From the NCBI GenBank assembly GCA_964653795.1, contig CAZZHO010000056.1, positions 1 through 26,195 of the forward strand: DNA of 26,195 bases, given 5' to 3'. Position numbers and translations under genes: made by a program. The notes beneath the pieces were generated by a model. That model had not been told where the DNA came from. It saw nothing but the letters and a program-made list of their open reading frames with translations, and ran no database searches. Origin of the DNA: JAWPMT01 sp964653795. GTDB lineage: Bacteria > Bacteroidota > Bacteroidia > Cytophagales > Cyclobacteriaceae. Shown one piece after another: positions 1 to 7,336 of the stretch (positions within the stretch are counted from its first letter, which is position 1; the number at the start of each line of letters is the position of its first letter).

Positions 1-743
1 TAGATCGGATTGCTATTGCATCTAAAATCATGAAAAACCTCCAAACCAAATATGCGGAGGATGGTGAGACCTATCAGGAGCTTCGTCAAGCTTTTTACAT
101 TGCACATGCGCAGCATGATCGCGCTGTAGAAGTCGTTTCAAGGTTCATAGGTGGTGTATATGTGGACAGAGCCATGCAAGGTCAATCGGGAGCTACAAAA
201 CCTTATACTCCCGTAAGCTATGCTGACCAAAAAAGGGCGATGAATGCTTTGAGGGATTATGCATTTGCACCAAATGCCATGGAAGCACCCTCCGAGCTTT
301 ACAACTACCTGGCTTTGCAACGAAGGGGTTTCAACTTTTTTGGTCGAACTGAGGATCCAAAGCTTCATGACAGGGTACTCAATACACAAAGCAGCGTTCT
401 AAGTCATGTATTACATCCTAATACACTCAAGAGGATCAGCGATAGTGAACTATATGGTAATAAGTACAAATTATCGGAGTTCATGACCGATTTGAATGAC
501 GCAATTTTTAAGGCGGATGCTGGAAGGTCTGTGAATTCTAGAAGACAGAATTTGCAAATAGCTTACACAGAGATGTTGATCAATATCATTACTCAAAGTA
601 ACTATACCAATATGGCCCAATCTATGGCGCTATATAATTTGAAGAATATCAAAAGAATTGCCGGATCTACAGCAGGTGATGTGGCCACGAGAGCTCACCG
701 ACAGCACTTGGCATTGCTGATAGACAAAGCACTGGATGATTGA
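1..743 (+). CDS. C-terminal part of a large zinc-dependent metalloprotease (DUF5117/DUF4953 type), 5'-truncated
   Basis: The reading frame is open from the first bases (codons from position 3) to the TGA at 741-743, so the gene begins outside the window and the ATG at 30 is internal. The visible ~246 residues resemble the C-terminal domain (DUF4953-like) of the large exported zinc metalloproteases common in Bacteroidota; this is recognised from overall sequence character, such as the segments QHDRAVEVVSRFIGGVYVDR and LFLRE-free helical repeats ending in AHRQHLALLIDKALDD. The HExxH active site and signal peptide of such proteins would lie upstream and cannot be checked here. Full-length members are roughly 800-850 residues, so most of the protein is missing. 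The gene is followed by a hairpin terminator and faces a convergent lipoprotein gene. The family call is moderately sure; the protease activity is inferred from the family. Confidence 0.7.
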   Translation, partial: DRIAIASKIMKNLQTKYAEDGETYQELRQAFYIAHAQHDRAVEVVSRFIGGVYVDRAMQGQSGATKPYTPVSYADQKRAMNALRDYAFAPNAMEAPSELYNYLALQRRGFNFFGRTEDPKLHDRVLNTQSSVLSHVLHPNTLKRISDSELYGNKYKLSEFMTDLNDAIFKADAGRSVNSRRQNLQIAYTEMLINIITQSNYTNMAQSMALYNLKNIKRIAGSTAGDVATRAHRQHLALLIDKALDD

Positions 744-760
744 TAAGAAATTACTTGAGC

Positions 761-789
761 AAAAGGCCTTCCATTCCGGGAGGCTTTTT
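761..789. terminator. Bidirectional rho-independent terminator between convergent genes
   Basis: AAAAG(G)CCTTCC pairs with GGGAGGCTTTT around a five-base loop: eleven pairs including one G-T wobble, with one bulged G. It is followed by a T run on the plus strand. The minus-strand copy also ends in a T run (CCTTTTG). It sits 17 bases after the metalloprotease stop codon and ends one base before the stop codon of the minus-strand lipoprotein, so it can serve both. Confidence 0.8.
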
Positions 790-790
790 C

Positions 791-1288
791 TTATGGTCTT
801 TCAGCTGCTCTAAATAGGCCAGTGAAGTTTTGAACCTGATTGTCAAAAAAGACAGTGTCATTATCTTCTACATTGATGTAGCCTAATCTATACACGATAT
901 TGGCATCTACCGTCCAGTTATTACCGATCTTGTCGCCTCTTACAAACCCGTCAATCAATTCTATAAAATCGTAAGGTGCACAGAAACAATACTGATTAAG
1001 TAATACCCGTTGATTTCGTAGCTGCTCTCCTTCAATGTTGAATGAATTTGAGCCTGTACTTACTTCAAACAAAAAGTCCTCGGAATATTCATCATCTGCG
1101 ATCATAGGGTCATCTTCAGCCTTGAAAAATCTATGAAATACAATATTGCTTCCACTATCGACATATGGGAAGTCAGACGAAACTCGAGAGCCTTCGTAGT
1201 ATTTCAATTCTACCTCTACTCCTAAATCATCATCATCGGAGCATGCAAATAGTATGAAAACGCTAAGTATGAAGAAGTACTTCTGCAT
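791..1288 (-). CDS. Small surface-type lipoprotein of unknown function
   Basis: About 165 residues when started at the ATG at 1288, which gives a compact signal peptide (MQKYFFILSVFILFAC); an ATG at 1300 would add four residues. The lipobox LFAC puts the lipidated Cys at residue 16, followed directly by SDDDD. Acidic runs right after the lipidated Cys act as surface-export signals in several Bacteroidota, so outer-leaflet exposure is plausible. The mature part is acidic and has no motif I recognise; it includes a CFC pair near the middle. It is the last gene of a likely minus-strand operon, 47 bases behind the cupin gene, and it ends at a bidirectional terminator. Function is unknown. Confidence 0.8.
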   Translation of the reverse strand: MQKYFFILSVFILFACSDDDDLGVEVELKYYEGSRVSSDFPYVDSGSNIVFHRFFKAEDDPMIADDEYSEDFLFEVSTGSNSFNIEGEQLRNQRVLLNQYCFCAPYDFIELIDGFVRGDKIGNNWTVDANIVYRLGYINVEDNDTVFFDNQVQNFTGLFRAAERP

Positions 1289-1335
1289 GGTAAGAATCAT
1301 TTCCTTACCTGTAACAAGATTAATGCCAGAAACCG

Positions 1336-1665
1336 TTACTTATTTTGATATTCACTCCTTATTGGAGAGAAAATATCTATCACAGTGCAGTTAGTCAGTG
1401 CTTTTCCGCTGTGTTTGGTATTGCCAGGGATTGCTACTACTTCTCCAAACTCCACCACCCTTGTTTCGCCATTTATAGTCATCTCCAGTGAGCCTTTGAT
1501 GACATTTGTGGTCTGCTCGTGGGGGTGTTCATGTTCTGGAAGCACACTGCCTTCAGCTATTTCCCAGTAGGAGATTGTCATGTTCTCCATATGGATAAAT
1601 TTCCCCTTGAAACCAGGCATAAGCTCATTGGCTTCAATATCATCTAGCTTATGAAAGATGCTCAT
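1336..1665 (-). CDS. Single-domain cupin (Cupin_2) protein
   Basis: A 109-residue cytoplasmic protein with both conserved cupin motifs. Motif 1 is G-x5-HxH-x-H-E-x-G-like at residues 39-58, with His45, His47, His49 and Glu50/Gln51 as likely metal ligands. Motif 2 (GEVVAIPGNTKH) spans residues 74-85, with His85 as the fourth ligand. This is the standard one-barrel length. Small cupins of this kind include dioxygenases, isomerases and sugar or ligand binders, and the sequence does not decide among them. The start codon overlaps the stop of the upstream M28 peptidase gene by four bases (ATGA), which implies translational coupling. Confidence 0.85.
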   Translation of the reverse strand: MSIFHKLDDIEANELMPGFKGKFIHMENMTISYWEIAEGSVLPEHEHPHEQTTNVIKGSLEMTINGETRVVEFGEVVAIPGNTKHSGKALTNCTVIDIFSPIRSEYQNK

Positions 1666-3122
1666 TCTTGATAAAGTTGGACACCAGCATCATAGTACTT
1701 GTCTCCTTCCGTCCAAAACGGTCGCTCAGCTTTATCGGCAATAAGTCTCCCAGTGTAGACGTAGGCTCGGAAGAAATTGTACAGATAGTCATAGTCCAAG
1801 GTTGATGGCTCGTCTCCTGGTCTATGGTAGTATTCTCCGATCTTTTCATCAAAAGCAGTAAAGCCCAGGCTAAAGGTCGGAGCCGGAACTCCTTTTTTTG
1901 CGAAACTTACATTATCTGATCGATCGAAAAGGTTTTGTTCTGGTGCTGGATCATCTATTGCTTTTAATCCATAAGCGCTACAACCCTTTTTTATTTCCTC
2001 AGTGCCTGTAGTCCGGTTCAATCCAAAGATGGTGACAAGTGAAGTGTCATTGTATCCAGCTCCATCGCTATTGAAGCAATAAACAACGTCCTTCAGGGGT
2101 AGCATGGGGTTGTCAGCGTAGTACTTGCTACCCAGTAGACCTTTCTCCTCACCGGTAAAAAGTACAAATAAGGCTGATCGCTTGGTAGGATACTTCGCTA
2201 AATTCTCAGCCATACTAAGGACGGTCACAGTACCCACTGCATTGTCTCTTGCTCCATTGTAGATGGTATCCCCTTTGTCATCTGCTAGTCCGATTCCAAC
2301 ATGATCATAATGAGCAGAGTACATAATATATTCATCTTTCAATTCAGGATCTGTTCCCTCCAGATAGCCTACCACATTTTGTGATTTGAATCTAGTAGTA
2401 TTGGCTCCTTCGATTTTGATAGCAAGTTTTCCTTTTTGAAAGGAGTCAGCCCTGTCATTATTGGCATCGTTCACCCAAAGTGATAGAAACTCGTCGTTAT
2501 CTTCTCCATCATCCAAAATCACTTTGTCATTATTCAAATAGTTCACCAACAGCAACCAGGGTATCTGATTGGAGTTGTAGAGTTCGACCAGCGCCAATCC
2601 ACCTAATTCCTGTACTCTCTTCCTTTTTTCTCGTGAAAGGGCCAACCATTTCTGAGGATTCTTTTCATCTTTCGCTCCACATATGGCCACCACTATTTTG
2701 CCTTTTACTTTTCCTTTTTTGAGGTCTTTTTCTTCGCCATAGTCCACAAAAACCATATCCGCTTCCCAGTCACCATTACCTCCTTGCATCATCAGAGCCT
2801 GGTCACCAACTGCTAGGGACAAGTCCTTAGTAGAAACGATTCCAGATATAGGAGCTGTGATCTTTTTGAATGGAACACTTTGCAAGTACCCAGTAGAATC
2901 AATTGGCCTTACTCCGTATTCTCTAAACCTTGATACAATATATTCAGCAGCAATTTTCAATTCTGGTGAACCTGTGTCCCTACCTCTTAAAGCGTCAGAG
3001 GCTAAAAAATAAATATGACTTTTAATTTTATTTACACTAACTGTCTCATCAACCTTGGAATCTTGGGCGTTCAGGAATATTGGAAGACAGATTACGATTG
3101 CTAGGATATTTTTCATATTCAA
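1662..3122 (-). CDS. Exported M28-family zinc peptidase with inserted PA domain
   Basis: 486 residues, with a signal peptide at 1-19 (ILAIVICLPIFLNA) cleaved before Gln20. The M28 di-zinc ligands are all visible: His271 in SAHYDHVG, Asp293 in GARDNAVG, catalytic Glu325 with ligand Glu326 in FTGEEKG, Asp353 in NSDGAG and His433 in YYHRPGD. Residues ~90-260, before the catalytic His, match the place where a protease-associated (PA) domain is normally inserted. M28 enzymes are mainly aminopeptidases, or glutamate carboxypeptidase-like, acting in the periplasm or outside the cell; the substrate here is unknown. It is the first gene of the minus-strand group peptidase-cupin-lipoprotein. Start is ATG at 3122; a second ATG two codons later is equally possible. 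Confidence 0.93.
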   Translation of the reverse strand: MNMKNILAIVICLPIFLNAQDSKVDETVSVNKIKSHIYFLASDALRGRDTGSPELKIAAEYIVSRFREYGVRPIDSTGYLQSVPFKKITAPISGIVSTKDLSLAVGDQALMMQGGNGDWEADMVFVDYGEEKDLKKGKVKGKIVVAICGAKDEKNPQKWLALSREKRKRVQELGGLALVELYNSNQIPWLLLVNYLNNDKVILDDGEDNDEFLSLWVNDANNDRADSFQKGKLAIKIEGANTTRFKSQNVVGYLEGTDPELKDEYIMYSAHYDHVGIGLADDKGDTIYNGARDNAVGTVTVLSMAENLAKYPTKRSALFVLFTGEEKGLLGSKYYADNPMLPLKDVVYCFNSDGAGYNDTSLVTIFGLNRTTGTEEIKKGCSAYGLKAIDDPAPEQNLFDRSDNVSFAKKGVPAPTFSLGFTAFDEKIGEYYHRPGDEPSTLDYDYLYNFFRAYVYTGRLIADKAERPFWTEGDKYYDAGVQLYQE

Positions 3123-3157
3123 ATTAAAGAAGCTTAAATCTAGCCGGTTCTAACTAA

Positions 3158-3173
3158 AAGATGGGGACATCTT
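3158..3173. repeat. Short perfect inverted repeat in the divergent M28/M20 intergenic region
   Basis: AAGATG-GGGA-CATCTT is a six-base perfect inverted repeat with a GNRA-type tetraloop. It lies 36 bases upstream of the M28 peptidase start and about 100 bases upstream of the M20 gene. It could be a small operator or a 5'-UTR hairpin. No T run follows, so it is not a terminator. The rest of 3123-3276 shows no clear promoter to my reading. Confidence 0.35.
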
Positions 3174-3276
3174 GCTTCAGGCAGGTTTTCTGGCCATAGC
3201 CATTGGCGCATGAAGTACAAGACCATCATCTTTTTCGGACTAACACGTCAACGCTCAAGGATTTCTAACTATTTTC

Positions 3277-4593
3277 ATGAGGTTAATTGGAATTTATATG
3301 AGACGTTTTCTTCCTGTACTGAGCCTGTTGGTGCTCTTTTCTTTTAATGGTCCAAAAGAGGTTGTCAATAAAAAGCTAATAGCCGATGATATTGATTATC
3401 TGGTGGACATCTATAAAAGCATTCATCAGAACCCCGAACTCTCACTACAAGAGGAGGAAACAGCCAAAAAACTTACCTCCGAATTAAGAAAAGTGGGATT
3501 TGATGTTACTGAAAATTTTGGTGGCTATGGCATTGTGGGTATAATGAAGAACGGCGAAGGTCCAACCATTTTATATCGCACAGACATGGATGCTTTGCCA
3601 ATGCCCGAAAAAACTCAGTTGGATTACAGCAGTAAAAAAGAAGTGCCCTATCAAGGAGGAAGTGTTGGTACGATGCATTCCTGTGGCCACGATGTGCACA
3701 TGGCAACCTGGTTGGGAGTAGCCCGATACCTTTCTAATAACAAGGATCAATGGTCTGGGACTCTGATGATGATAGGGCAACCAGCTGAGGAGATAGGTCA
3801 AGGGGCTAAAATGATGTTGGATGAAGGCTTGTATCAGAAATTCGGTATTCCTGATTATGGAGTTGGTCTACATAGTAATCCCACTTTGAAAGCGGGTACA
3901 ATCGGCATTGCTCCCGGCTACACGATGGCCAATACCGAATCCATAGATATTAAAGTTTTTGGCCAAGGAGCTCATGGTGCATCTCCGCACATGTCCATAG
4001 ACCCGGTGGTTATTGCATCAATGATCGTGATGGACTTGCAAACAATAGCAAGCCGCAATGTCAATCCAATAGACGATGTAGTGGTGACTGTTGGAGCGAT
4101 AAAGGGTGGCACCAAACACAATATCATACCTGATGAAGTTACACTACAGCTGACAGTGCGGACTTTCAAAGAGGAGGTAAGAAAGTTGGTTCACAGAAGG
4201 ATAAGAGAAATCTCACGTGGGGTGGCCATTGCTGCTGGATTGCCAGAGAATATGATGCCGGAAGTAGTTATTCCAGATGTTTATACACCCTCAAATTACA
4301 ACAACCCTGAGCTGGTTGCCCAAATTGAGACATCCGCGCGAAAAGTGATAGGCGAGGATAATGTCCTTTATGCCGCGCCACAGATGGTGGGCGAGGACTT
4401 TGCCAGATACGGTAAGACAGAAGATCAGGTTCCTACTGTTTTATTCTGGCTGGGTACTGTCTCACAAGGGAAAATTGATTCAGGTGACCTGCCAGGCTTG
4501 CATTCACCTTTTTATTACCCTGAACCATCAGAGTCTATAAGCACGGGTGTCTCAGTAGTCAGTCAAAGTTTGATAGACCTTTTTGGTGGCTAA
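3277..4593 (+). CDS. Exported M20-family amidohydrolase (N-acyl amino acid / peptide amidohydrolase)
   Basis: 438 residues. The hydrophobic N-terminus (MRRFLPVLSLLVLFSFNG) indicates a signal peptide; starting at the ATG at 3298 (residue 8) gives a more typical signal than the ATG at 3277. M20D hallmarks are present: HQNPELS at 50-56, RTDMDALP at 101-108, metal ligands Cys136 and His138 in HSCGHD, catalytic/ligand Glu171-Glu172 in GQPAEE, His199, and His409 near the C-terminus. The lid domain includes GQGAHGASPH at 229-238. Relatives remove acyl groups from N-acyl amino acids (hippurate, IAA-amino acid and N-acetyl-diaminopimelate hydrolases). An exported location suggests scavenging. It is divergent from the M28 peptidase gene. 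Confidence 0.9.
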   Translation: MRLIGIYMRRFLPVLSLLVLFSFNGPKEVVNKKLIADDIDYLVDIYKSIHQNPELSLQEEETAKKLTSELRKVGFDVTENFGGYGIVGIMKNGEGPTILYRTDMDALPMPEKTQLDYSSKKEVPYQGGSVGTMHSCGHDVHMATWLGVARYLSNNKDQWSGTLMMIGQPAEEIGQGAKMMLDEGLYQKFGIPDYGVGLHSNPTLKAGTIGIAPGYTMANTESIDIKVFGQGAHGASPHMSIDPVVIASMIVMDLQTIASRNVNPIDDVVVTVGAIKGGTKHNIIPDEVTLQLTVRTFKEEVRKLVHRRIREISRGVAIAAGLPENMMPEVVIPDVYTPSNYNNPELVAQIETSARKVIGEDNVLYAAPQMVGEDFARYGKTEDQVPTVLFWLGTVSQGKIDSGDLPGLHSPFYYPEPSESISTGVSVVSQSLIDLFGG

Positions 4594-4708
4594 GTCCTGA
4601 CCTTAATTAGGAAATAATAATTATTTCAATCAAAAAAAGATGGTATTCAGACTAGGGTACATGTTCAAACTTGCGTCTTATTCGTATTAATGAAAAAACC
4701 ATAGCGTT

Positions 4709-6082
4709 ATGAGATTGCCAATTAGAACCTTACTCCTAGTCGTAGCTGGCATAATAATGGTTCGATGCTCCTCTGATGATGAGACAAATGAACCCGAAGT
4801 AAGAGACCTTTCCACATATGCCTCTACCTATGATTTGATACAAGGAGAGATTTGGGATAGGGAGTGCATAAGTTGCCATGTGGAGGGTTCATCATTTGCA
4901 AGGCAGTCTGATTTGATTCTTACTGAGGATGTGTCCTATGATCAGCTTGTAAACCGATCTCCGGATAATGCCTCTGCACGTGGCGACGGTCTGCAGCTAG
5001 TTGGCACTGATGGTATAGAGTCGCTGGTAACGAGTTTTCTGTGGGAGAAAATCAATGCTCCGGATCAAGAGCATTTTTATGCAGATCATCCGGAATATGG
5101 TGCATTGATGCCGCTGGGAGCGGATTTTCTCACGAATGGGGAGTTAGAATTTATCAGAAAGTGGATTTTGGAGGGAGCTCCACGTGATGGTTTGGTGGCA
5201 GATTTATCTTTACTCGACGATACCACCAGGTTTGAAGAGGTCCCATTTCAGCCTCTAGCCGTTCCTGAGCAAGGCTACCAATTTCATGTAGGTCCTTTTG
5301 ATATTTTACCCAACAGGGATAGAGAAATCTTCATTTATGAAGAGCTAAATAATGAGGAGGACGTATTTATTAAGAAAGTGGAGATATCAATGGCGCCAGG
5401 CTCCCATCACTTTATTCTTTACAACTTCCCTGAAACTTTCAGTAGCGCGTTGTTACCATCACCAGGTGAAATCAGGGATATCTATACACCCGATGGAACA
5501 TTCGTTCCTTCTACACTTTTTACGATGCAGTTTCATCGATTTGTTCAAGGCACTCAATGGCCAAATTCTACCTATCAATTTCCTGAAGGGGTTGCCCTGA
5601 GAATTCCCGCACAGAGTGGATTTGATCTAAATAGTCATTATGCGAACAGGACTTCAGAAACTATCCAGGGGGAAGTTTATGCCAATGTTCATACCGTGGA
5701 CCGCAGTGAAGTTGAGCACGTAGCCGAGATTCTTTGGTTGGATAATCAAGATATTTTTCTCCCTGCGGGAGAAGTCACCACTCTTAGTAGGACCTTTATT
5801 TTTCAGGAAGATAGAAATGTCATCCAGCTCTGGTCTCATGCTCACGAGCATATGACAGAGTTTAGAGTTTATGTTTCTGGTGGAGAGAGAGATGGAGAGT
5901 TAGTTTACTTTACTGATGATTGGGAACATCCGCCCATTCTACACGTCGATCCACCTATGGTTATGCCTGCTGGCACTGGTTACCGACTGGAAGCCACTTA
6001 TGACAACTATGAGGATAGGAATCTAGGGTTTGGTCTCCTTAGTACCGATGAGATGATGATGCTTTTTGGAGCCTATTATTAA
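4709..6082 (+). CDS. Lipoprotein fusing a c-type haem motif to a PHM-like copper type II monooxygenase domain
   Basis: 457 residues. A signal anchor leads to Cys20 followed by SSDDE, suggesting a surface lipoprotein, although Arg at -1 is unusual for a lipobox. Residues 51-57 carry the haem c motif CISCH (Cys53, Cys56, His57), and Met134 in LMPLG is a candidate axial ligand. The second half matches the copper ligands of peptidylglycine alpha-hydroxylating monooxygenase (PHM) in order: His233-His234 (GSHHF), His310 (NSHY), His377-x-His379 (SHAHEH), then Met449 in TDEMMMLFGAYY, very like the PHM segment SDEMCNLYIMYY. PHM-type enzymes hydroxylate C-H bonds using two separate coppers and an electron donor; the haem domain could supply electrons in cis. 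The substrate is unknown. A SOD-like gene follows closely. Confidence 0.8.
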   Translation: MRLPIRTLLLVVAGIIMVRCSSDDETNEPEVRDLSTYASTYDLIQGEIWDRECISCHVEGSSFARQSDLILTEDVSYDQLVNRSPDNASARGDGLQLVGTDGIESLVTSFLWEKINAPDQEHFYADHPEYGALMPLGADFLTNGELEFIRKWILEGAPRDGLVADLSLLDDTTRFEEVPFQPLAVPEQGYQFHVGPFDILPNRDREIFIYEELNNEEDVFIKKVEISMAPGSHHFILYNFPETFSSALLPSPGEIRDIYTPDGTFVPSTLFTMQFHRFVQGTQWPNSTYQFPEGVALRIPAQSGFDLNSHYANRTSETIQGEVYANVHTVDRSEVEHVAEILWLDNQDIFLPAGEVTTLSRTFIFQEDRNVIQLWSHAHEHMTEFRVYVSGGERDGELVYFTDDWEHPPILHVDPPMVMPAGTGYRLEATYDNYEDRNLGFGLLSTDEMMMLFGAYY

Positions 6083-6090
6083 TCTGCGAA

Positions 6091-6675
6091 ATGGACTACT
6101 GGAAATTCAAAATGAGGCTATTTCAGTTTTTTATTGCATGCCTTCTGCTCACCAATTGTTCGGACGAAGAGGAGGAAACCACTGTAGTAGCTCAAGCGAC
6201 ATTGAGCAGGATTTCAAATGTTACTGACTCTACCTACACTATCGGACCAGATATAGCTGGGAAGGCAATGGTAGAAACTATTGATAATGGCGTTCGATTA
6301 ACTATTTCAGTTGAGGGTTTAACGCCTAACAGCCGCCATGCCGTTCATCTTCACCTTGGTTCTTGCGAAGCTCCAGGAGCTCACTGGAACCAGTCTTCGG
6401 AAGATAGTTTTTGTGAAGCCACGAGCTTAGGAGTGACCTGGGCGAAGCCGAAAGCTGGCGATGTTGGAAATGTCAATACGGATGGTCAAGGAAACGGCTC
6501 CTTGACAGTGGAAACAGATTTATGGTCTGTAGGTACTTCTGACGAGAAAGATATCCTCGGAGCTGTCGTGATTATACACCAAAAAGGAGAAGAATTCTTA
6601 GACCATTGTTTTGGTAATCACGATCATGTACATGATGCCAATGCCAAAATTGCTTGTGGTACTATTGAGCCTTAA
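6091..6675 (+). CDS. Cu/Zn-superoxide dismutase-like lipoprotein lacking two zinc ligands
   Basis: 194 residues from ATG 6091, or 187 from ATG 6112, which gives a neater signal peptide. Lipobox LLTNC puts Cys23 before SDEEEE, an acidic surface-type signal. The SOD fold is clear: copper ligands His86 and His88 (HLHLGSC), bridging His98 (GAHWNQ) and His163 (VVIIHQKGEEF), plus Asp124 in the GDVGNVNTD strand and a likely disulfide Cys92-Cys189 (IACGTIE). The two zinc histidines expected between HWNQ and GDVGN are absent: the stretch reads WAKPKAGDVGN, so the His normally before VGDLGN is Ala. This suggests a copper-only SOD or a related copper protein. It lies 8 bases behind the haem/copper monooxygenase gene, most likely in the same operon. 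Confidence 0.85.
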   Translation: MDYWKFKMRLFQFFIACLLLTNCSDEEEETTVVAQATLSRISNVTDSTYTIGPDIAGKAMVETIDNGVRLTISVEGLTPNSRHAVHLHLGSCEAPGAHWNQSSEDSFCEATSLGVTWAKPKAGDVGNVNTDGQGNGSLTVETDLWSVGTSDEKDILGAVVIIHQKGEEFLDHCFGNHDHVHDANAKIACGTIEP

Positions 6676-6684
6676 AAGGAAAGA

Positions 6685-7161
6685 CTAGAAAGTAAAATTA
6701 CAGGTATTGCTCTGCTTAGTAAGCTTGCAAAAGCGCTGCTTGTCGCCAGTGATCTTGATGATATTGGTTTGAGTTGGGAACAGTTCCATGAAGTGTGTAT
6801 CCCTTAAGGAAAGAGATTTCCACTCTCCAACATTTCTCAAGCTGAAGGTAATCCAATAACTATCCCCTTCAACTTTGCTACTTTGAAAATTGACTTTCAC
6901 TACCTGTCCGTTGATGCTGAGTTGTATTTTGTCATTTAAGTAGGACTCTACCAGTCGCTGATTTTTTTGAATGAAGGAGTTGGTTTCTCCTGGCTTGAAA
7001 TCTGAGGAATAGTTTCTAATAGCATCCTGCAGATCATCAGTAAATAATTTGACTCGCAGTTGTTGTTGGTCAAATTCCAGTACGGAAATATAGATCGCAT
7101 GATAACTTGGGACAGACACTACTGTCCAGAACGCAAAAATTGCTGAGGTTAAAGTGGTCAT
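6685..7161 (-). CDS. DUF6702 family protein (exported, unknown function)
   Basis: 158 residues with a hydrophobic N-terminus (SAIFAFWTVVSVPSYHA) that acts as a signal peptide, then YISVLEFD and the LRVKLFTDDLQDAIRNY segment typical of this Bacteroidota-specific family. The family has a small beta-rich domain that ends in a short aromatic motif (here CNFTF). No function is known. It converges on the SOD-like gene with only 9 bases between stop codons and no hairpin there. Its start faces the TonB receptor gene across 7162-7336, which must hold promoters for both directions; I found no full consensus promoter in that stretch. Confidence 0.7.
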   Translation of the reverse strand: MTTLTSAIFAFWTVVSVPSYHAIYISVLEFDQQQLRVKLFTDDLQDAIRNYSSDFKPGETNSFIQKNQRLVESYLNDKIQLSINGQVVKVNFQSSKVEGDSYWITFSLRNVGEWKSLSLRDTHFMELFPTQTNIIKITGDKQRFCKLTKQSNTCNFTF

Positions 7162-7336
7162 TTGGCGGCGCTGTTTCGGTTATGGTTAAAGATAGCATTA
7201 GTAGTTGTATTTATTACAGATTAAATAGGATTTACCCTCAATTCATCCGAAAAAAGGTTAAAAGTAATATTTGTGAAATTCTGCGGTTAGGGTTTTAGGC
7301 ATGGTACTTGTACTGTGCTTATAAACTCGCTGACCA

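Noticed and set aside
138..389. Antisense open frames within the metalloprotease and many other genes
   Set aside because: They lie wholly inside well-supported genes, have no family resemblance, signal or spacing, and are expected by chance.
4594..4708. Terminator or promoter between the M20 and copper/haem genes
   Set aside because: The stretch is AT-rich with a short AATAATTATT palindrome, but no stable stem with T run and no TAnnTTTG element.
7162..7336. Small gene or RNA in the DUF6702/TonB receptor intergenic region
   Set aside because: I found no convincing start-stop frame, hairpin or family motif; TAATATTTG near 7267 has the wrong spacing inside the -7 element for a confident promoter call.
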